Source: Bacillota bacterium (GTDB lineage Bacteria; Bacillota; Clostridia; Christensenellales; SZUA-584). Taken from it: a stretch of 64,000 bases of DNA. Under the pieces are notes generated by a model that had not been told where the DNA came from, did no database searches, and saw only the letters and a program-made list of their open reading frames with translations. The position numbers and the translations under genes were made by a program. Numbering within the stretch: position 1 is the stretch's first letter; every line of letters starts with the position of its first letter. The DNA is taken from contig JAEWTL010000038.1 in assembly GCA_023459495.1 (NCBI GenBank), positions 310,001 to 374,000 of the forward strand, read 5' to 3'. Positions 43,404-52,930 of the stretch are shown in pieces.

Positions 43404-43531
43404 TAAAAAACCCCGCGTCAGCGAGGCTCGGAAATAAACTTCTTCACCTCATCTATCAGGAATTGGCACCTTGACTCTCGTCTGGTTGCCGGGCTTCATC
43501 GGGCCTGTCCCTCCGCCGCTCTTGATAAGGG
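43404..43531 (-). promoter_or_regulatory. SAM-I (S-box) riboswitch with terminator
   Basis: On the minus strand the aptamer runs from CTTATCAAGAG (43529-43519) through GGAGGGAC, GGCCCGATGAAGCCCGGCAACC-type core (43515-43488) and AAGGTGCCAATTCC to GATAGATGAG (43457-43448), all hallmark S-box elements. The expression platform is the stem CCTCGC/GCGGGG (43426-43411) with TTTTTT (43410-43405), in front of metK. Confidence 0.93.
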
Positions 43532-43561
43532 TTCTTTATCATTGGGTATCATAGCACAACT

Positions 43562-44020
43562 TCAGCCGGTTGCAAACCCCCAAATCAGCCAAATCAGCGT
43601 ACCTGCGACGCAATTGCCCAAGAATATCACAGGGATCGCCGTCTTCATCCGGATATTGAACAGCCCCGCGATCATGGAGCCTGTCCACACGCCCGTGGTA
43701 GGCAACGGGATGGCGACGAACAAAAACAAAAACCATACGCGGTATTTTTCAACCTTGCCACCCTTTCGCAGCACGCGTTGATGCTGCCAGTTACCAAAGC
43801 GCCGGAAAATCTCTACCTTGCTGTTCATCAGCCAGTCCAAAACGCGCCTTGTAAAAAAGATGATCAACGGCGACAAGGCGATGGAACCCAGAACCGCAAG
43901 TATAAAGCACTGCCAGTCCGGAATGCCTGCCGCCAGCCCGACCGGAATCGCGCCTTTCAGCTCGATGACCGGCACCATGGCCAGCCCAAACACCATGAGA
44001 TAACTCCAGAATGAAATCAA
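43562..44020 (-). CDS. Small multidrug-export-family membrane protein
   Basis: About 152 residues with four to five hydrophobic segments, of the COG2426 family annotated as small multidrug export protein; true function unproven. Seen are AMVPVIELKGAIPVGLAAG at the first helix and VAIPLPTTGVWTGSMIAGL. TTG 44020 has AAAGGCGG 9 nt upstream and gives a family-like N-terminus; ATG 43996 with GGAG at 7 nt is a good alternative. Lies upstream of and on the same strand as riboswitch-metK. Confidence 0.8.
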   Translation of the reverse strand: MISFWSYLMVFGLAMVPVIELKGAIPVGLAAGIPDWQCFILAVLGSIALSPLIIFFTRRVLDWLMNSKVEIFRRFGNWQHQRVLRKGGKVEKYRVWFLFLFVAIPLPTTGVWTGSMIAGLFNIRMKTAIPVIFLGNCVAGTLIWLIWGFATG

Positions 44021-44071
44021 AAATAAATACCGCCTTTTGTGTGCTATATCTCTATTGTATATGGTTTCCGG

Positions 44072-44099
44072 TTGAAATAGCAAGCCGCCCTGATATAAT
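44072..44099 (+). promoter_or_regulatory. Promoter of the TtcA-like gene
   Basis: TTGAAA (44072-44077), 16 bp, TATAAT (44094-44099); leader of about 20 nt. Confidence 0.7.
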
Positions 44100-44125
44100 G
44101 TTTACAAAGATTTCTTGAGGTGGGC

Positions 44126-44836
44126 ATGAAACAGGTTCTAGGATATTTGCGACGCGCGGACGAGGAATACGGCATGATCGCGCCGGGCGAAAAAATCGCC
44201 GTGGGCGTCTCGGGCGGCAAGGACTCCATGGCACTGCTGTACGCGCTTCATCTGTACCAATACTTCTCCAAAAAGGGGTACTCGGTGCACGCGTTCACAG
44301 TGGATCTGGGCTTTGGCAATTTCGACACAGACGTCATCGCGGACTACTGCCGCTCGCTCGACATCCCATATACCGTGGTTAAAACCAACATCGCACAGGT
44401 TGTGTTTGAAACACGCAAGGAGACCAACCCCTGCGCGCTGTGCGCCAAGCTGCGCAAAGGCGCGCTGTTCACCGAGATCACGCGGCAGGGCATCAATAAA
44501 TGCGCGTTTGCCCACCACCGCGAGGACTGCCTGGAGTCGTTTCTGATGAGCCTGCTCTACGAGGGCCGCCTGCGCACCTTTGTGCCGGTGACAGACCTCG
44601 AGCGCACGGGCGTCAAGCTGATTCGCCCGCTGATTTTGCTGCCCGAAAAGGAGATCAAGTCCGCAGTGCGCCGCCATGATATCCCGGTCGCCAAGAACCC
44701 CTGCCCCGCTTCCGGGCAGACCAAGCGCGAGGAAACAAAAAGGCTGCTTGCACATATCAGCGCAAACAACCCTCACGCGCGGGAACGCATGCTCACCGCC
44801 ATTAAGAATACGTCGAACTATTCCTTATGGGACTGA
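44126..44836 (+). CDS. TtcA-family tRNA 2-thiolation enzyme
   Basis: PP-loop ATPase of 236 residues related to TtcA (tRNA 2-thiocytidine synthesis). The PP-loop is VGVSGGKDSMALLYAL; CALC in NPCALCAKLRKGALF and a later CPAS supply iron-sulfur-cluster cysteines, and FAHHREDCLESFLM is conserved. ATG 44126 with TGAGGTG upstream; a GTG six bases earlier is possible. Its 3' end overlaps the convergent lipoprotein gene by 12 bp. Confidence 0.85.
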   Translation: MKQVLGYLRRADEEYGMIAPGEKIAVGVSGGKDSMALLYALHLYQYFSKKGYSVHAFTVDLGFGNFDTDVIADYCRSLDIPYTVVKTNIAQVVFETRKETNPCALCAKLRKGALFTEITRQGINKCAFAHHREDCLESFLMSLLYEGRLRTFVPVTDLERTGVKLIRPLILLPEKEIKSAVRRHDIPVAKNPCPASGQTKREETKRLLAHISANNPHARERMLTAIKNTSNYSLWD

Positions 44837-45247
44837 GGGCAGCAATATCTGCACTTCCGGCTTTTCGTTGGAGTCCGAATAGCCGTTGTCCTTCACCTCA
44901 AACACGAGGCGGCACTTGATGATGGGATCGCCCGCATTTTCCCGCTCGTACGCAACGCCCACGATGTCGTAGGTCGTGCCGTCCAGCGTGGCCTGCGTGC
45001 CGTTCATGAAGTACTCGTCCGCTTTGTCAAGGTCCACGACGACGCCTTCAGCAGGCGTCAGCGTGACGACGAGCAGGGTATTGCCCGCATCCGCCTTCAC
45101 CGTCTCGCCCGAGTTGGACGTGATTTCGCTCATGAACGTTTCGGTCTTTGTATAATTGCCGATCCCTGTCTTGATCTCCTCGGCCTGAGCGCACGCGGCC
45201 AGCAGCATCACGACGCAGAGCAGCAGAAGCAGTATCGTCTTCTTCAT
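44825..45247 (-). CDS. Small lipoprotein with predicted beta-sandwich domain
   Basis: 140-residue lipoprotein: MKKTILLLLLCVVMLLAAC signal with lipobox LLAAC. The mature part has alternating beta-type segments (GNTLLVVTLTPAEGVVVDL; IIKCRLVFEVKDNG), like extracellular immunoglobulin-like domains of unknown function. The start at 45247 is set by the lipobox; GAAAAGGA lies upstream. Confidence 0.75.
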   Translation of the reverse strand: MKKTILLLLLCVVMLLAACAQAEEIKTGIGNYTKTETFMSEITSNSGETVKADAGNTLLVVTLTPAEGVVVDLDKADEYFMNGTQATLDGTTYDIVGVAYERENAGDPIIKCRLVFEVKDNGYSDSNEKPEVQILLPSVP

Positions 45248-45363
45248 AGTCAAATCCTTTTCTTTCTTGTTTTGCCTCCACATTATATATCAGCCACAGA
45301 CTGCACGCAACCTTTTTCACCTGAACGTTGTTATTTCGTCATGTTTGTGCAATAATTTCAAGG

Positions 45364-46242
45364 ATGATGAACAAGCGGGAATTTACTCAAATTGCTCTTT
45401 CCGCGGGCGCGGACGATGTGCGCTTTGCCCCCGCGCAGGGTACGCTGGCCTTCGGTGAAGAAGATTGTTTTGATATCGCCTCACGACTGCCGGGTGCGAC
45501 GTGCATCGTCGTGTTGTTTGCGTCTTACCTGCCTGCATCGCCGGGCGCGTCAAAGGGATATATGCCGCTCTCGGCGTATTATCCGGCGTCCAACCGGTCA
45601 TACTTTGCCGCAAAAGCGCTGGCTGGATGGCTGCGCGAGCAGGGCGGATCGGCGCTTCACGATACGGAGCTTCCGGCGAGGGCCGCGGCGCTGCGCACCG
45701 GCGGCTTTATCGGCGACAACGGCTTCTACTATCATGATCGCTTTGGCTCGTACGCAGCCATCCAGACGATACTGACCGACGCTTTTGAGCCGGACGAGTC
45801 TGCCTCATCGGAAAACCGCTGCATGCACTGCGGCGCGTGCGCGGCTGCCTGCCCTTCCGCTGCCGTGGGCGACATCCCCCGCTGCCTGCGCAGGCACATC
45901 AATCACGAAATACCCGAGACGCTGCGCGGCGACGTTTACCAGATTCTCGGCTGCGAGAAGTGCCAGACCGCCTGTCCGCTGAACCCTTCCGGATATAGCG
46001 AGCCGTATGTGTTCCCGCTGGAACGGCTGATTTCGGGCGAGGCAACCGGCGAGCTTAAGCATCTTGCGGGCAGCAACTTTGTGCGGCGCGGACGGATGCA
46101 GTCGCAGGTGGCGCTCTATGCCGCGGCTACGAAACAAACCCAGGTGCTGCCGCAACTGATAGCCTTGTCACAGTCCGCGGAAGAGCCGGTGCGCACGCAC
46201 GTCCTCTGGGCGATCCAAAAGCTGAAGGGGGAATTGCCATGA
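45364..46242 (+). CDS. QueG-like iron-sulfur protein
   Basis: About 292 residues, related to epoxyqueuosine reductase and its paralogues. Two 4Fe-4S motifs are present: CMHCGACAAACPS and CEKCQTACPLN. Compared with QueG it is shorter and the N-terminal cobalamin-binding region is divergent, so it may be a paralogue with another role. The start is uncertain between ATG 45364 and 45367; there is hardly any Shine-Dalgarno site. The end overlaps ispE by 4 bp. Confidence 0.78.
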   Translation: MMNKREFTQIALSAGADDVRFAPAQGTLAFGEEDCFDIASRLPGATCIVVLFASYLPASPGASKGYMPLSAYYPASNRSYFAAKALAGWLREQGGSALHDTELPARAAALRTGGFIGDNGFYYHDRFGSYAAIQTILTDAFEPDESASSENRCMHCGACAAACPSAAVGDIPRCLRRHINHEIPETLRGDVYQILGCEKCQTACPLNPSGYSEPYVFPLERLISGEATGELKHLAGSNFVRRGRMQSQVALYAAATKQTQVLPQLIALSQSAEEPVRTHVLWAIQKLKGELP

Positions 46243-47102
46243 TCCGCCTCAAAGCGTATGCCAAGCTGAACCTTTCGCTCGATATCCGGGGCAAGCGCCC
46301 GGACGGGTATCACGAGCTCGACATGATCATGCAGAGCATCGACCTGTACGACGCGGTGCTTATTAAAAAGGCGGACGGCATCCGGGCTGGCTTCGACACT
46401 GCCGACCTAGACCCGCTCCGCAACACCGCGGTTTCCGCCGCGCAGGAGTTCTTCGCCTTCACCGGCATTTCGGGCGGCGCGGACATCACGGTGCAGAAGC
46501 GCATACCGGCGCAGTCCGGCATGGGTGGTGCCAGCGCCGATGCGGCTGCCGTACTCGTGGGGCTGAACCGGCTGTACGGCGCAGGTCTCAATGAGCATAC
46601 GCTGCGCATGCTGGGCAAGCGGGTCGGCGCGGACGTACCTTTTGCGCTTATGGGCGGCACGGCGCGTGCCCGGGGAACCGGCGAGGCGCTCACTCCACTG
46701 TATCCCGCCAGGCCTTTTTACTACGCCGTGCTGAAGCCACAGGAGGGAGTATCCACCGCCAAAGCTTTCGCGCGGTACCGCGCCTCGGAGCACGTGAGCA
46801 TCGACACGGTGGAATACGCGTTGCTAAAAGGCGATATCGACCTTTACCTGCGCGCAGCGGGCAATGCGCTCGGGCTCGCCGCGCTCTCCGTCGCGCCGCG
46901 GATTCTACGCGCCGCGGATGCCCTCAGGGCCGCAGGCGCCAAGAAGGCGCTGATGACCGGCTCGGGCAGCGCGATGTTCGCGCCGTTTGAAACCGCCGAG
47001 GAAGCCCGCAGCGTTGCAGAGTGCATCAAAGGCGACTATGCCTACTGCGGCGTACACGGCCCGGTATCTCAGGGACTTGAAATTATGGAGGAAACGCAAT
47101 GA
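46239..47102 (+). CDS. ispE: 4-diphosphocytidyl-2-C-methyl-D-erythritol kinase
   Basis: GHMP kinase of the MEP isoprenoid pathway, 287 residues. Conserved: KAYAKLNLSLDIRGKRPDGYHEL at the start (here MIRLKAYAKLNLSLDI), the phosphate loop PAQSGMGGASADAAAVL near residue 90 and LMTGSGSAMFAPF near the end. Overlaps its neighbours by 4 bp on both sides (ATGA junctions), so it is translationally coupled with the QueG-like gene and rsmG. ispDF of the same pathway is at the right end of the window. Confidence 0.95.
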   Translation: MIRLKAYAKLNLSLDIRGKRPDGYHELDMIMQSIDLYDAVLIKKADGIRAGFDTADLDPLRNTAVSAAQEFFAFTGISGGADITVQKRIPAQSGMGGASADAAAVLVGLNRLYGAGLNEHTLRMLGKRVGADVPFALMGGTARARGTGEALTPLYPARPFYYAVLKPQEGVSTAKAFARYRASEHVSIDTVEYALLKGDIDLYLRAAGNALGLAALSVAPRILRAADALRAAGAKKALMTGSGSAMFAPFETAEEARSVAECIKGDYAYCGVHGPVSQGLEIMEETQ

Positions 47103-47794
47103 GCGTTTTTGAAGACGCGCTGAAACTCGCGCTGACCGAAGCCAATATCCCCTTTGACGACGCGCTGGTGTCACAGTGCTGCGCATACTTCGATTCTGTC
47201 GTCACAGTCAACGAACATTTGAATCTGACGCGCATTACGGACGAAGCGCAGGCCGCCAAGGCGCACTTTGCGGACGCGATGCTGCTGGCCAAATATATCG
47301 ACCTGCCGCAGGGCTGCCGCGTGATCGACGTGGGCACGGGCGCGGGCTTTCCGGGCGTTCCTTTAAAGCTTTTGCGGCCCGATATCGACATGACGCTGCT
47401 CGACGCGGCAGGCAAGAAGACGGATTTCATCAAATCCGCGCTCTCCTCGCTCGACGTGGAGGCATCTGTCGTCTGCGGCCGCGCCGAGGAGCTGGCCCGC
47501 ACCAAGCTGCGCGAAAGCTTCGACGTAGTCGCCTCGCGTGCCGTGGCATCGCTGCGCATGCTGCTGGAGCTTTGCATCCCCTTACTGCGTACGGGCGGCA
47601 CATTGGTGGCGTGGAAAGGTGAAACGGCACAGCAGGAGCTGGACGAAGCGAAGCACGCGCTGTCCGCTCTCGGCTGCGTACTTGCGGGTACCCGTCCCAT
47701 CAGGCCGGGCGCGCTGCTGATGATCACAAAACAAAAACCGACGCCGGAGAAATATCCGCGCCGGTTTGCCAAGATCAAAAGCGATCCGCTTTAA
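47099..47794 (+). CDS. rsmG: 16S rRNA (guanine-N7) methyltransferase
   Basis: SAM-dependent methyltransferase (GidB/RsmG), 231 residues, modifying G527 of 16S rRNA by homology. Conserved: NLTRITDEAQAAKAHFADAM, SAM-binding VIDVGTGAGFPGVPLKLL and VVASRAVASLRMLLELC. The ATGA overlap couples it to ispE; its last 4 bp overlap the convergent gene. Confidence 0.95.
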   Translation: MSVFEDALKLALTEANIPFDDALVSQCCAYFDSVVTVNEHLNLTRITDEAQAAKAHFADAMLLAKYIDLPQGCRVIDVGTGAGFPGVPLKLLRPDIDMTLLDAAGKKTDFIKSALSSLDVEASVVCGRAEELARTKLRESFDVVASRAVASLRMLLELCIPLLRTGGTLVAWKGETAQQELDEAKHALSALGCVLAGTRPIRPGALLMITKQKPTPEKYPRRFAKIKSDPL

Positions 47795-48930
47795 CCTTCG
47801 TTTTGCTCTTTACCCATATTGTAACGGTACGTGCGGTAGGTGCGGTAGTGCCTGCCGCCCGCCTTTTCTATGGAGAGACGGGATTGCAGGTTGGTTTCGT
47901 CGATGCACGAAGCCTCAATGAACTTGAGCTTGGTCTCCTGCCAGTCCTTATATGCCTCAAAATACATGGCATAGTTAACGCCCATGTTCTGGTAATTTCG
48001 ATCCACCATCTGCACGAGCGCGCGGGCGCCGTCAATTTTACGCTTGTAGTATAAAAATTTCGCCCAGCCGACGGGCATCAGCTTGCCCTTCATGTGCTTC
48101 AAAACCTGATTGTAGTCGGGCAGCGCGACCACGAAGCCGATGGGGATATCGCCCTTACGCGCGATGTAGCAGTAGTGGCCATCGTAGAACGGCAGCAGGC
48201 CCTTAAACTCGTCGATGACCGCGTCCAGCGAAGGGGTTACAAGGTAATCCCACTCCTCCGGCACGCTGTTGTCGAGGATGTGCTTGATATCGCGCGCTTC
48301 ACTTTCAATGTTCTTAGCGTCAAGCTTATCGATACGGAAGCCACCCTTTTTCTTGGCGTATTCCACCGCCGCCCTGTGCCGCTCCAGATCGAAATCGTCC
48401 GGGCTGAACAGATACGCGAAATGGTCGTCGTTCTTGGAGAAGCCATATTTCTCCACCAGCTTCGGGTAATAATCCTTCGTGTAGGCGTTCAGCAGCACAG
48501 GCTGGCCTTCGCCCATCACTACAAAGCCCTTGCGGTCGTCGCCGTTGGAGGGGGAAAGCGGCCCGATCACCGTATCCATGCCCTTGTTCTCCAGCCAGTT
48601 CAGGGAAGCATCCAGCAATGCGTGGGCGGCCTCTTCGTCGTCGATACACTCGAACATGGAAAAGAAGCCCTGCCGGAAGCCGCGCACGCGGTTGAGCTCT
48701 TCGTCGATGCCCACGAGAACACGTCCCACGGGTTTTTTGCCCCTGTAGACCATGAAGAACGCCTGATCACCGTTTTCGAACAGCGGGTTGCCTTTGCCCT
48801 TCAGCATCTTTTTCGTATCGCCTTTAAGCGGAGCCACCCAGTTTTCATCGCCCTTATAGAGCTTGAATTCGAACTTGATGAACCTCTTCAGGTGCCGGGA
48901 TTTTTTCTTAAGCGTTTTGACCTCGTACAT
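47791..48930 (-). CDS. YghO-like GNAT-fold protein, unknown function
   Basis: 379-residue protein resembling a widespread family related to E. coli YghO. It begins MYEVKTLKKKSRHLKRFIKF and has FKLYKGDENWVAPLKGD, RVRGFRQGFFSMFECIDDEE and VIGPLSPSNGDDRKGFVVMG, followed by a GNAT-like C-terminal half with PIGFVVALPDYN. Probably an acyltransferase-type fold, but substrate and reaction are unknown. AAAGGAG precedes ATG 48930. Confidence 0.75.
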   Translation of the reverse strand: MYEVKTLKKKSRHLKRFIKFEFKLYKGDENWVAPLKGDTKKMLKGKGNPLFENGDQAFFMVYRGKKPVGRVLVGIDEELNRVRGFRQGFFSMFECIDDEEAAHALLDASLNWLENKGMDTVIGPLSPSNGDDRKGFVVMGEGQPVLLNAYTKDYYPKLVEKYGFSKNDDHFAYLFSPDDFDLERHRAAVEYAKKKGGFRIDKLDAKNIESEARDIKHILDNSVPEEWDYLVTPSLDAVIDEFKGLLPFYDGHYCYIARKGDIPIGFVVALPDYNQVLKHMKGKLMPVGWAKFLYYKRKIDGARALVQMVDRNYQNMGVNYAMYFEAYKDWQETKLKFIEASCIDETNLQSRLSIEKAGGRHYRTYRTYRYNMGKEQNEG

Positions 48931-49166
48931 ATGATCTCGCTCCTTTGCCGCCAAATCATCGGTAGGGTTAACCGTAGACAATATCATCATAATCATATTT
49001 TATGTCGAACGCAAGCATGTATCACGACAAATCGGCAAAAGCTGCACGGCAAATGAATTTAAACACGAACTTTACACGACAGATAAAGGGTTTTGGCGCG
49101 ATTCCGAGAAATCTTTTTGCAGCGCAATATACGTTTAATTGCTTATTATGAACGGAGGCTGCCCAG

Positions 49167-50495
49167 ATGAACGATCCTAAAAAGATTCGGGCGTGGTGCC
49201 TGTATGACTTCGGCAACTCGGCGTTTGCGACCACGATACTCGCTGCTGTGCTGCCCACCTACTTCTCTCAGGTCATCTACAAAGGCTCCAGCAACGCCAC
49301 GGCGGTTTGGGGTATCATCACCACCATTGCAATGATTGTCATTGCGGTGCTCTCGCCCATCCTCGGCGCGATATCCGACAGCGCCCACACCAAGAAAAAG
49401 TTCTGGGCATTCTTCATGCTCGTCGGGTGCGCTTCCACCGCGCTGTTCTTCTTTCCCCAGCCAGGCGATACGGTTTTTCTTAGTGTCATCTTCATCGTCG
49501 CCAATATCGGCTTTATCGGTTCGCTGGTCTTCTACGACGCGTTCCTGCCGCATATCGTGTCGCGGGACCGTATGGACAAGGTTTCCGCCGCGGGCTACGC
49601 GTGGGGTTACATCGGCGGCGGCATCCTGCTTGTGGTCAACATGCTCATGATCATGAATCCGGGCAGCATCTTTGGCGAAGGCGACCCCTCTAACCTCGGC
49701 ATCCGGCTGTCGTTTGTCTCCGTCTCGATCTGGTGGATACTGTTTTCTCTGCCCATGTTCAAGCACATCAACGAGCCCACGCTGGAAAGCGGGGTCAAAA
49801 AACCGGCAGGCCAAGCCATACACGAAGGCATGAAACAGCTGGGCATCACCTTAGGGCATATCCGCCAGCACAAGGAACTGTTCAAATACATGATCGCCTA
49901 CTTCTTCTACATCGACGGCGTGGGCACCATCATTCGCATGGCGACCGTGTTCGCCAGCGACCCGGCGCTCGGTCTTACCAACCATCTGGCCGACCTGACC
50001 GGCGGCATGCTCAATATGACCATGGTGATGGCGTTGGGCCTTCTCATCACTCAGATCGTGGCGTGGCCCATGTCCTTCCTGTTCGGGTGGATTGGGCAAA
50101 AGAAGGGTGCAAAGAACACGATCTACATTTGCATCGTGGCCTATACCTTCATCTCCATCCTCGGCACGTTCATGTTTGCGGACTGGAACTTCCTCGTACT
50201 GGCCGCGCTCGTCGGCACGGTGCAGGGCGGCATACAGGCCATGTCCCGCTCGCTGTTCGCTCATATGATTCCCAAAGAGCAGTCCGGCGAGTTCTTTGGC
50301 TTCTTCGGCATTTTCGAGAAGTTTGCTTCCATCCTGGGGCCGCTGCTCATGTCGTTGGTCGCGCTGTTTACCGCCAACGTGCGTTTCTCGGTGCTGGCTG
50401 TGATTCCGCTATTCATCGTGGGTTTCATCCTGCTGCTTAAAGTGAAAACCCCGGATACGCGCCTTTCCAAATTAGCGGAGAACGAACAGGCATAA
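49167..50495 (+). CDS. MFS transporter, UMF1/Atg22-like
   Basis: 442-residue permease with about twelve hydrophobic segments. The N-terminal motif RAWCLYDFGNSAFATTIL is typical of the UMF1 group related to vacuolar Atg22; SPILGAISDSAHTKKKFWA is the MFS loop 2-3 motif and QAMSRSLFAHMIPKEQSGEFFGFF is also conserved in this group. Substrate unknown. A terminator follows; next comes the low-GC restriction island. Confidence 0.88.
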   Translation: MNDPKKIRAWCLYDFGNSAFATTILAAVLPTYFSQVIYKGSSNATAVWGIITTIAMIVIAVLSPILGAISDSAHTKKKFWAFFMLVGCASTALFFFPQPGDTVFLSVIFIVANIGFIGSLVFYDAFLPHIVSRDRMDKVSAAGYAWGYIGGGILLVVNMLMIMNPGSIFGEGDPSNLGIRLSFVSVSIWWILFSLPMFKHINEPTLESGVKKPAGQAIHEGMKQLGITLGHIRQHKELFKYMIAYFFYIDGVGTIIRMATVFASDPALGLTNHLADLTGGMLNMTMVMALGLLITQIVAWPMSFLFGWIGQKKGAKNTIYICIVAYTFISILGTFMFADWNFLVLAALVGTVQGGIQAMSRSLFAHMIPKEQSGEFFGFFGIFEKFASILGPLLMSLVALFTANVRFSVLAVIPLFIVGFILLLKVKTPDTRLSKLAENEQA

Positions 50496-50527
50496 CGGTT
50501 GACCGCCTCGACTTTTCCGCATATTTT

Positions 50528-50569
50528 AAAAGCGGTTCTTCGGTTTTATACTGCGGGAGCCGCTTTTTT
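50528..50569 (+). terminator. Terminator of the UMF1-type transporter gene
   Basis: AAAAGCGG (50528-50535) pairs with CCGCTTTT (50560-50567), followed by TT; the long loop contains a further partial helix. Confidence 0.7.
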
Positions 50570-50606
50570 CACCGCCGGCTTACCGCAGCTTGTCCGTTTA
50601 ATGACA

Positions 50607-50635
50607 TTGAGTTGTAAATTAAACCGTGTTATACT
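50607..50635 (+). promoter_or_regulatory. Promoter of the restriction-modification operon
   Basis: TTGAGT (50607-50612), 17 bp, TATACT (50630-50635); leader about 27 nt with GGGGGTG before the methyltransferase ATG. Confidence 0.6.
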
Positions 50636-50668
50636 GGCATAAAGTGATATGTATGGGGGTGAAAAATA

Positions 50669-51706
50669 ATGGACAATTTTACCTTCATTGATTTATTTGC
50701 AGGTATAGGTGGTATCCGCCTTGGCTTCGAGTCTATTGGCGGGAAGTGCGTATTTACCAGCGAATGGAATGAATATTCCAAAAAAACCTATCAGTCTAAT
50801 TTCGGTGAAGAAGAACATTTCATAGGTGATATAGTAACTTTTCCTGCTGAAGAAATTCCTGATCATGATGTTTTATTAGCAGGTTTCCCCTGTCAGCCTT
50901 TTTCTATTGCTGGAGTATCAAAGAAAAATGCGCTGGGACGTCCTCATGGATTTGAGTGTACAACTCAGGGAACACTGTTTTTTGATGTAGCAAGAATTAT
51001 AGCAGCGAAACAACCAAAAGCTTTTATGCTTGAAAACGTGAAGAATCTTGTTTCTCATAATCACGGACATACCTTTGAAGTGATACGTAATACTCTTGAG
51101 CAGGAATTGGGCTACCAAATCTTCTGGAAGGTCATTGACGGGCAATCATGGGTGCCGCAGCACCGGGAACGTATCATCATTGTTGGCTTCAGAGAGGAAA
51201 CAGATTTTTCGTGGGACCATCTTTTCATTCCAGATACCCATCCAACCCTGAAAGATATTCTTCACCCTGAGGATGGAACAGAGCCAGCGGAGCATCCGTA
51301 CACCTCTGGTGCTAAAGCCAAGGTTCATTCTAAATACACACTTACTGATCATCTGTGGCAATATCTTCAGGACTACGCGGCCAAGCATAAAGCTAAAGGA
51401 AATGGATTTGGGTTCGGCCTTGTAACTCGGGACGATGTTGCACGTACTTTATCTGCCCGTTATTACAAGGATGGCTCTGAGATTCTTGTTTTCCGAGGCA
51501 AACAAAAAAATCCACGCCGTTTGACACCTCGCGAATGTGCCAGACTGATGGGCTTCGATGATACATTCAAAATTGTTGTATCAGATACACAGGCCTACAA
51601 GCAATTTGGTAATTCTGTTATTGTTCCTGTAATTAAAGCTGTAGCACAGATTATGGAACCTTATATAATTAAACCCGAAACAGAGGTCAGGGCAGAGGCG
51701 GTGTAG
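50669..51706 (+). CDS. DNA (cytosine-5) methyltransferase, EcoRII/Dcm type
   Basis: Modification enzyme of 345 residues. Motif [18 protein letters not shown], catalytic motif [14 protein letters not shown], motif [10 protein letters not shown], motif [16 protein letters not shown] and motif [11 protein letters not shown] are all intact. The downstream EcoRII-like nuclease and vsr indicate CCWGG as target and methylation of its inner cytosine. The gene and the next two have clearly lower GC than the flanks, a sign of transfer. Only 2 bp separate it from the nuclease gene. Confidence 0.95.
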   Translation: MDNFTFIDLFAGIGGIRLGFESIGGKCVFTSEWNEYSKKTYQSNFGEEEHFIGDIVTFPAEEIPDHDVLLAGFPCQPFSIAGVSKKNALGRPHGFECTTQGTLFFDVARIIAAKQPKAFMLENVKNLVSHNHGHTFEVIRNTLEQELGYQIFWKVIDGQSWVPQHRERIIIVGFREETDFSWDHLFIPDTHPTLKDILHPEDGTEPAEHPYTSGAKAKVHSKYTLTDHLWQYLQDYAAKHKAKGNGFGFGLVTRDDVARTLSARYYKDGSEILVFRGKQKNPRRLTPRECARLMGFDDTFKIVVSDTQAYKQFGNSVIVPVIKAVAQIMEPYIIKPETEVRAEAV

Positions 51707-51708
51707 TA

Positions 51709-52923
51709 TTGAAGCAGGGATATCTATCTGAGTATTTTACAGGTGTTGCGGCTAAAGTTCTCAGTGCGGTTGAAGCGGATGTGGCTACAAGCAATCAACA
51801 TGAGTACAATGGTGTTGCGCCTTTGAAAAACATATTCGGAACGCCAAAGCAGTCTTTTAAGGCACAGTTTATCTATCTGAATGACAGCGACGATGAACCT
51901 GTAACCGATACAGGTTTTCTAACTTGGTATGATGCAAGGGAAGCGCATCCCACCCGTACTGAATACAGGATGTATTTTCCGACCACCGCTGTTTCTGTCT
52001 GCGCCGAAGCCGGAGATGAATTATTCATCGGATTAAGATCTGATAATACGGTTCTTGTTATTATTGCCGAGGGTGGTTCCACCATCTGCAATCAGCTTCG
52101 CTGGTTGTTTGGGATTGAGGAATCAGAGCATTTTTCCGTCCGTGAAAATCTGGACAGTGAACAAGACAGACTGGCATTTGCTTCGAGGCTTATCCTTGAA
52201 CAACTTGGGATACAGGTAGAGGAAAGCGAAGATTCGTTTCTGGAGGAAATGATGCGCCGATTCGGAGATCGATTTCCGCCCACAAAAGAGTTTTCAGCGT
52301 ATGCCAGAGCGACATTGCCAGACGTTCATCCTGGGGACAACCCCGATATTGTATTAATGAAATGGATGGAACGGGAAGAAATCCTGTTTCGTACTTTTGA
52401 AAAGTATCTGATTTCCGAGCGCATCTCAAAAGGCTTTGAAAATGATGTGGACGGTTTTTTCAAGTTCTCTCTCTCCGCCCAAAACAGAAGGAAAAGTCGG
52501 GCTGGTCAGGCTCTCGAAAACCATGTGGAACAGCTTTTTGTATGTCGACATATAAAGTATGGCCGCACAAAAGTAACGGAGAACAATTCCAAGCCCGATT
52601 TTATTTTCCCAAGTATTGAAACATATCATGATATGGCATTCAGCACTGAATTATTAACCATGCTTGGTGTTAAAAGCACCTGCAAAGACAGATGGCGCCA
52701 AGTATTATCAGAAGCTGACAGAATTAAAGAAAAGCACTTACTTACCTTTGAGGCGGCAATCAGTGCAAACCAAACGCACGAGATGGAATATAACCATTTA
52801 CAACTCGTCGTACCAGAGGCCATACACAATACATATTCCGAGGAACAACAAAAATGGCTGATGAATGTCAGCGACTTTATCGAAATGTTGTTATTCCGAC
52901 AAAGAGCCATAACTTGGCATTAG
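51709..52923 (+). CDS. Type II restriction endonuclease, EcoRII-like
   Basis: 404-residue endonuclease with the same overall layout and length as EcoRII: an N-terminal effector-DNA-binding domain (about 1-170), a linker, and a C-terminal catalytic domain with a PD-(D/E)xK-type core (KPDFIFPS near residue 294; GVKSTCKDRWRQVL near residue 320). EcoRII cleaves CCWGG and needs two or more sites; the same is expected here. The start is TTG 51709, preceded by GAGGCGG. Confidence 0.92.
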   Translation: MKQGYLSEYFTGVAAKVLSAVEADVATSNQHEYNGVAPLKNIFGTPKQSFKAQFIYLNDSDDEPVTDTGFLTWYDAREAHPTRTEYRMYFPTTAVSVCAEAGDELFIGLRSDNTVLVIIAEGGSTICNQLRWLFGIEESEHFSVRENLDSEQDRLAFASRLILEQLGIQVEESEDSFLEEMMRRFGDRFPPTKEFSAYARATLPDVHPGDNPDIVLMKWMEREEILFRTFEKYLISERISKGFENDVDGFFKFSLSAQNRRKSRAGQALENHVEQLFVCRHIKYGRTKVTENNSKPDFIFPSIETYHDMAFSTELLTMLGVKSTCKDRWRQVLSEADRIKEKHLLTFEAAISANQTHEMEYNHLQLVVPEAIHNTYSEEQQKWLMNVSDFIEMLLFRQRAITWH

Positions 52924-52930
52924 TTGTAAT

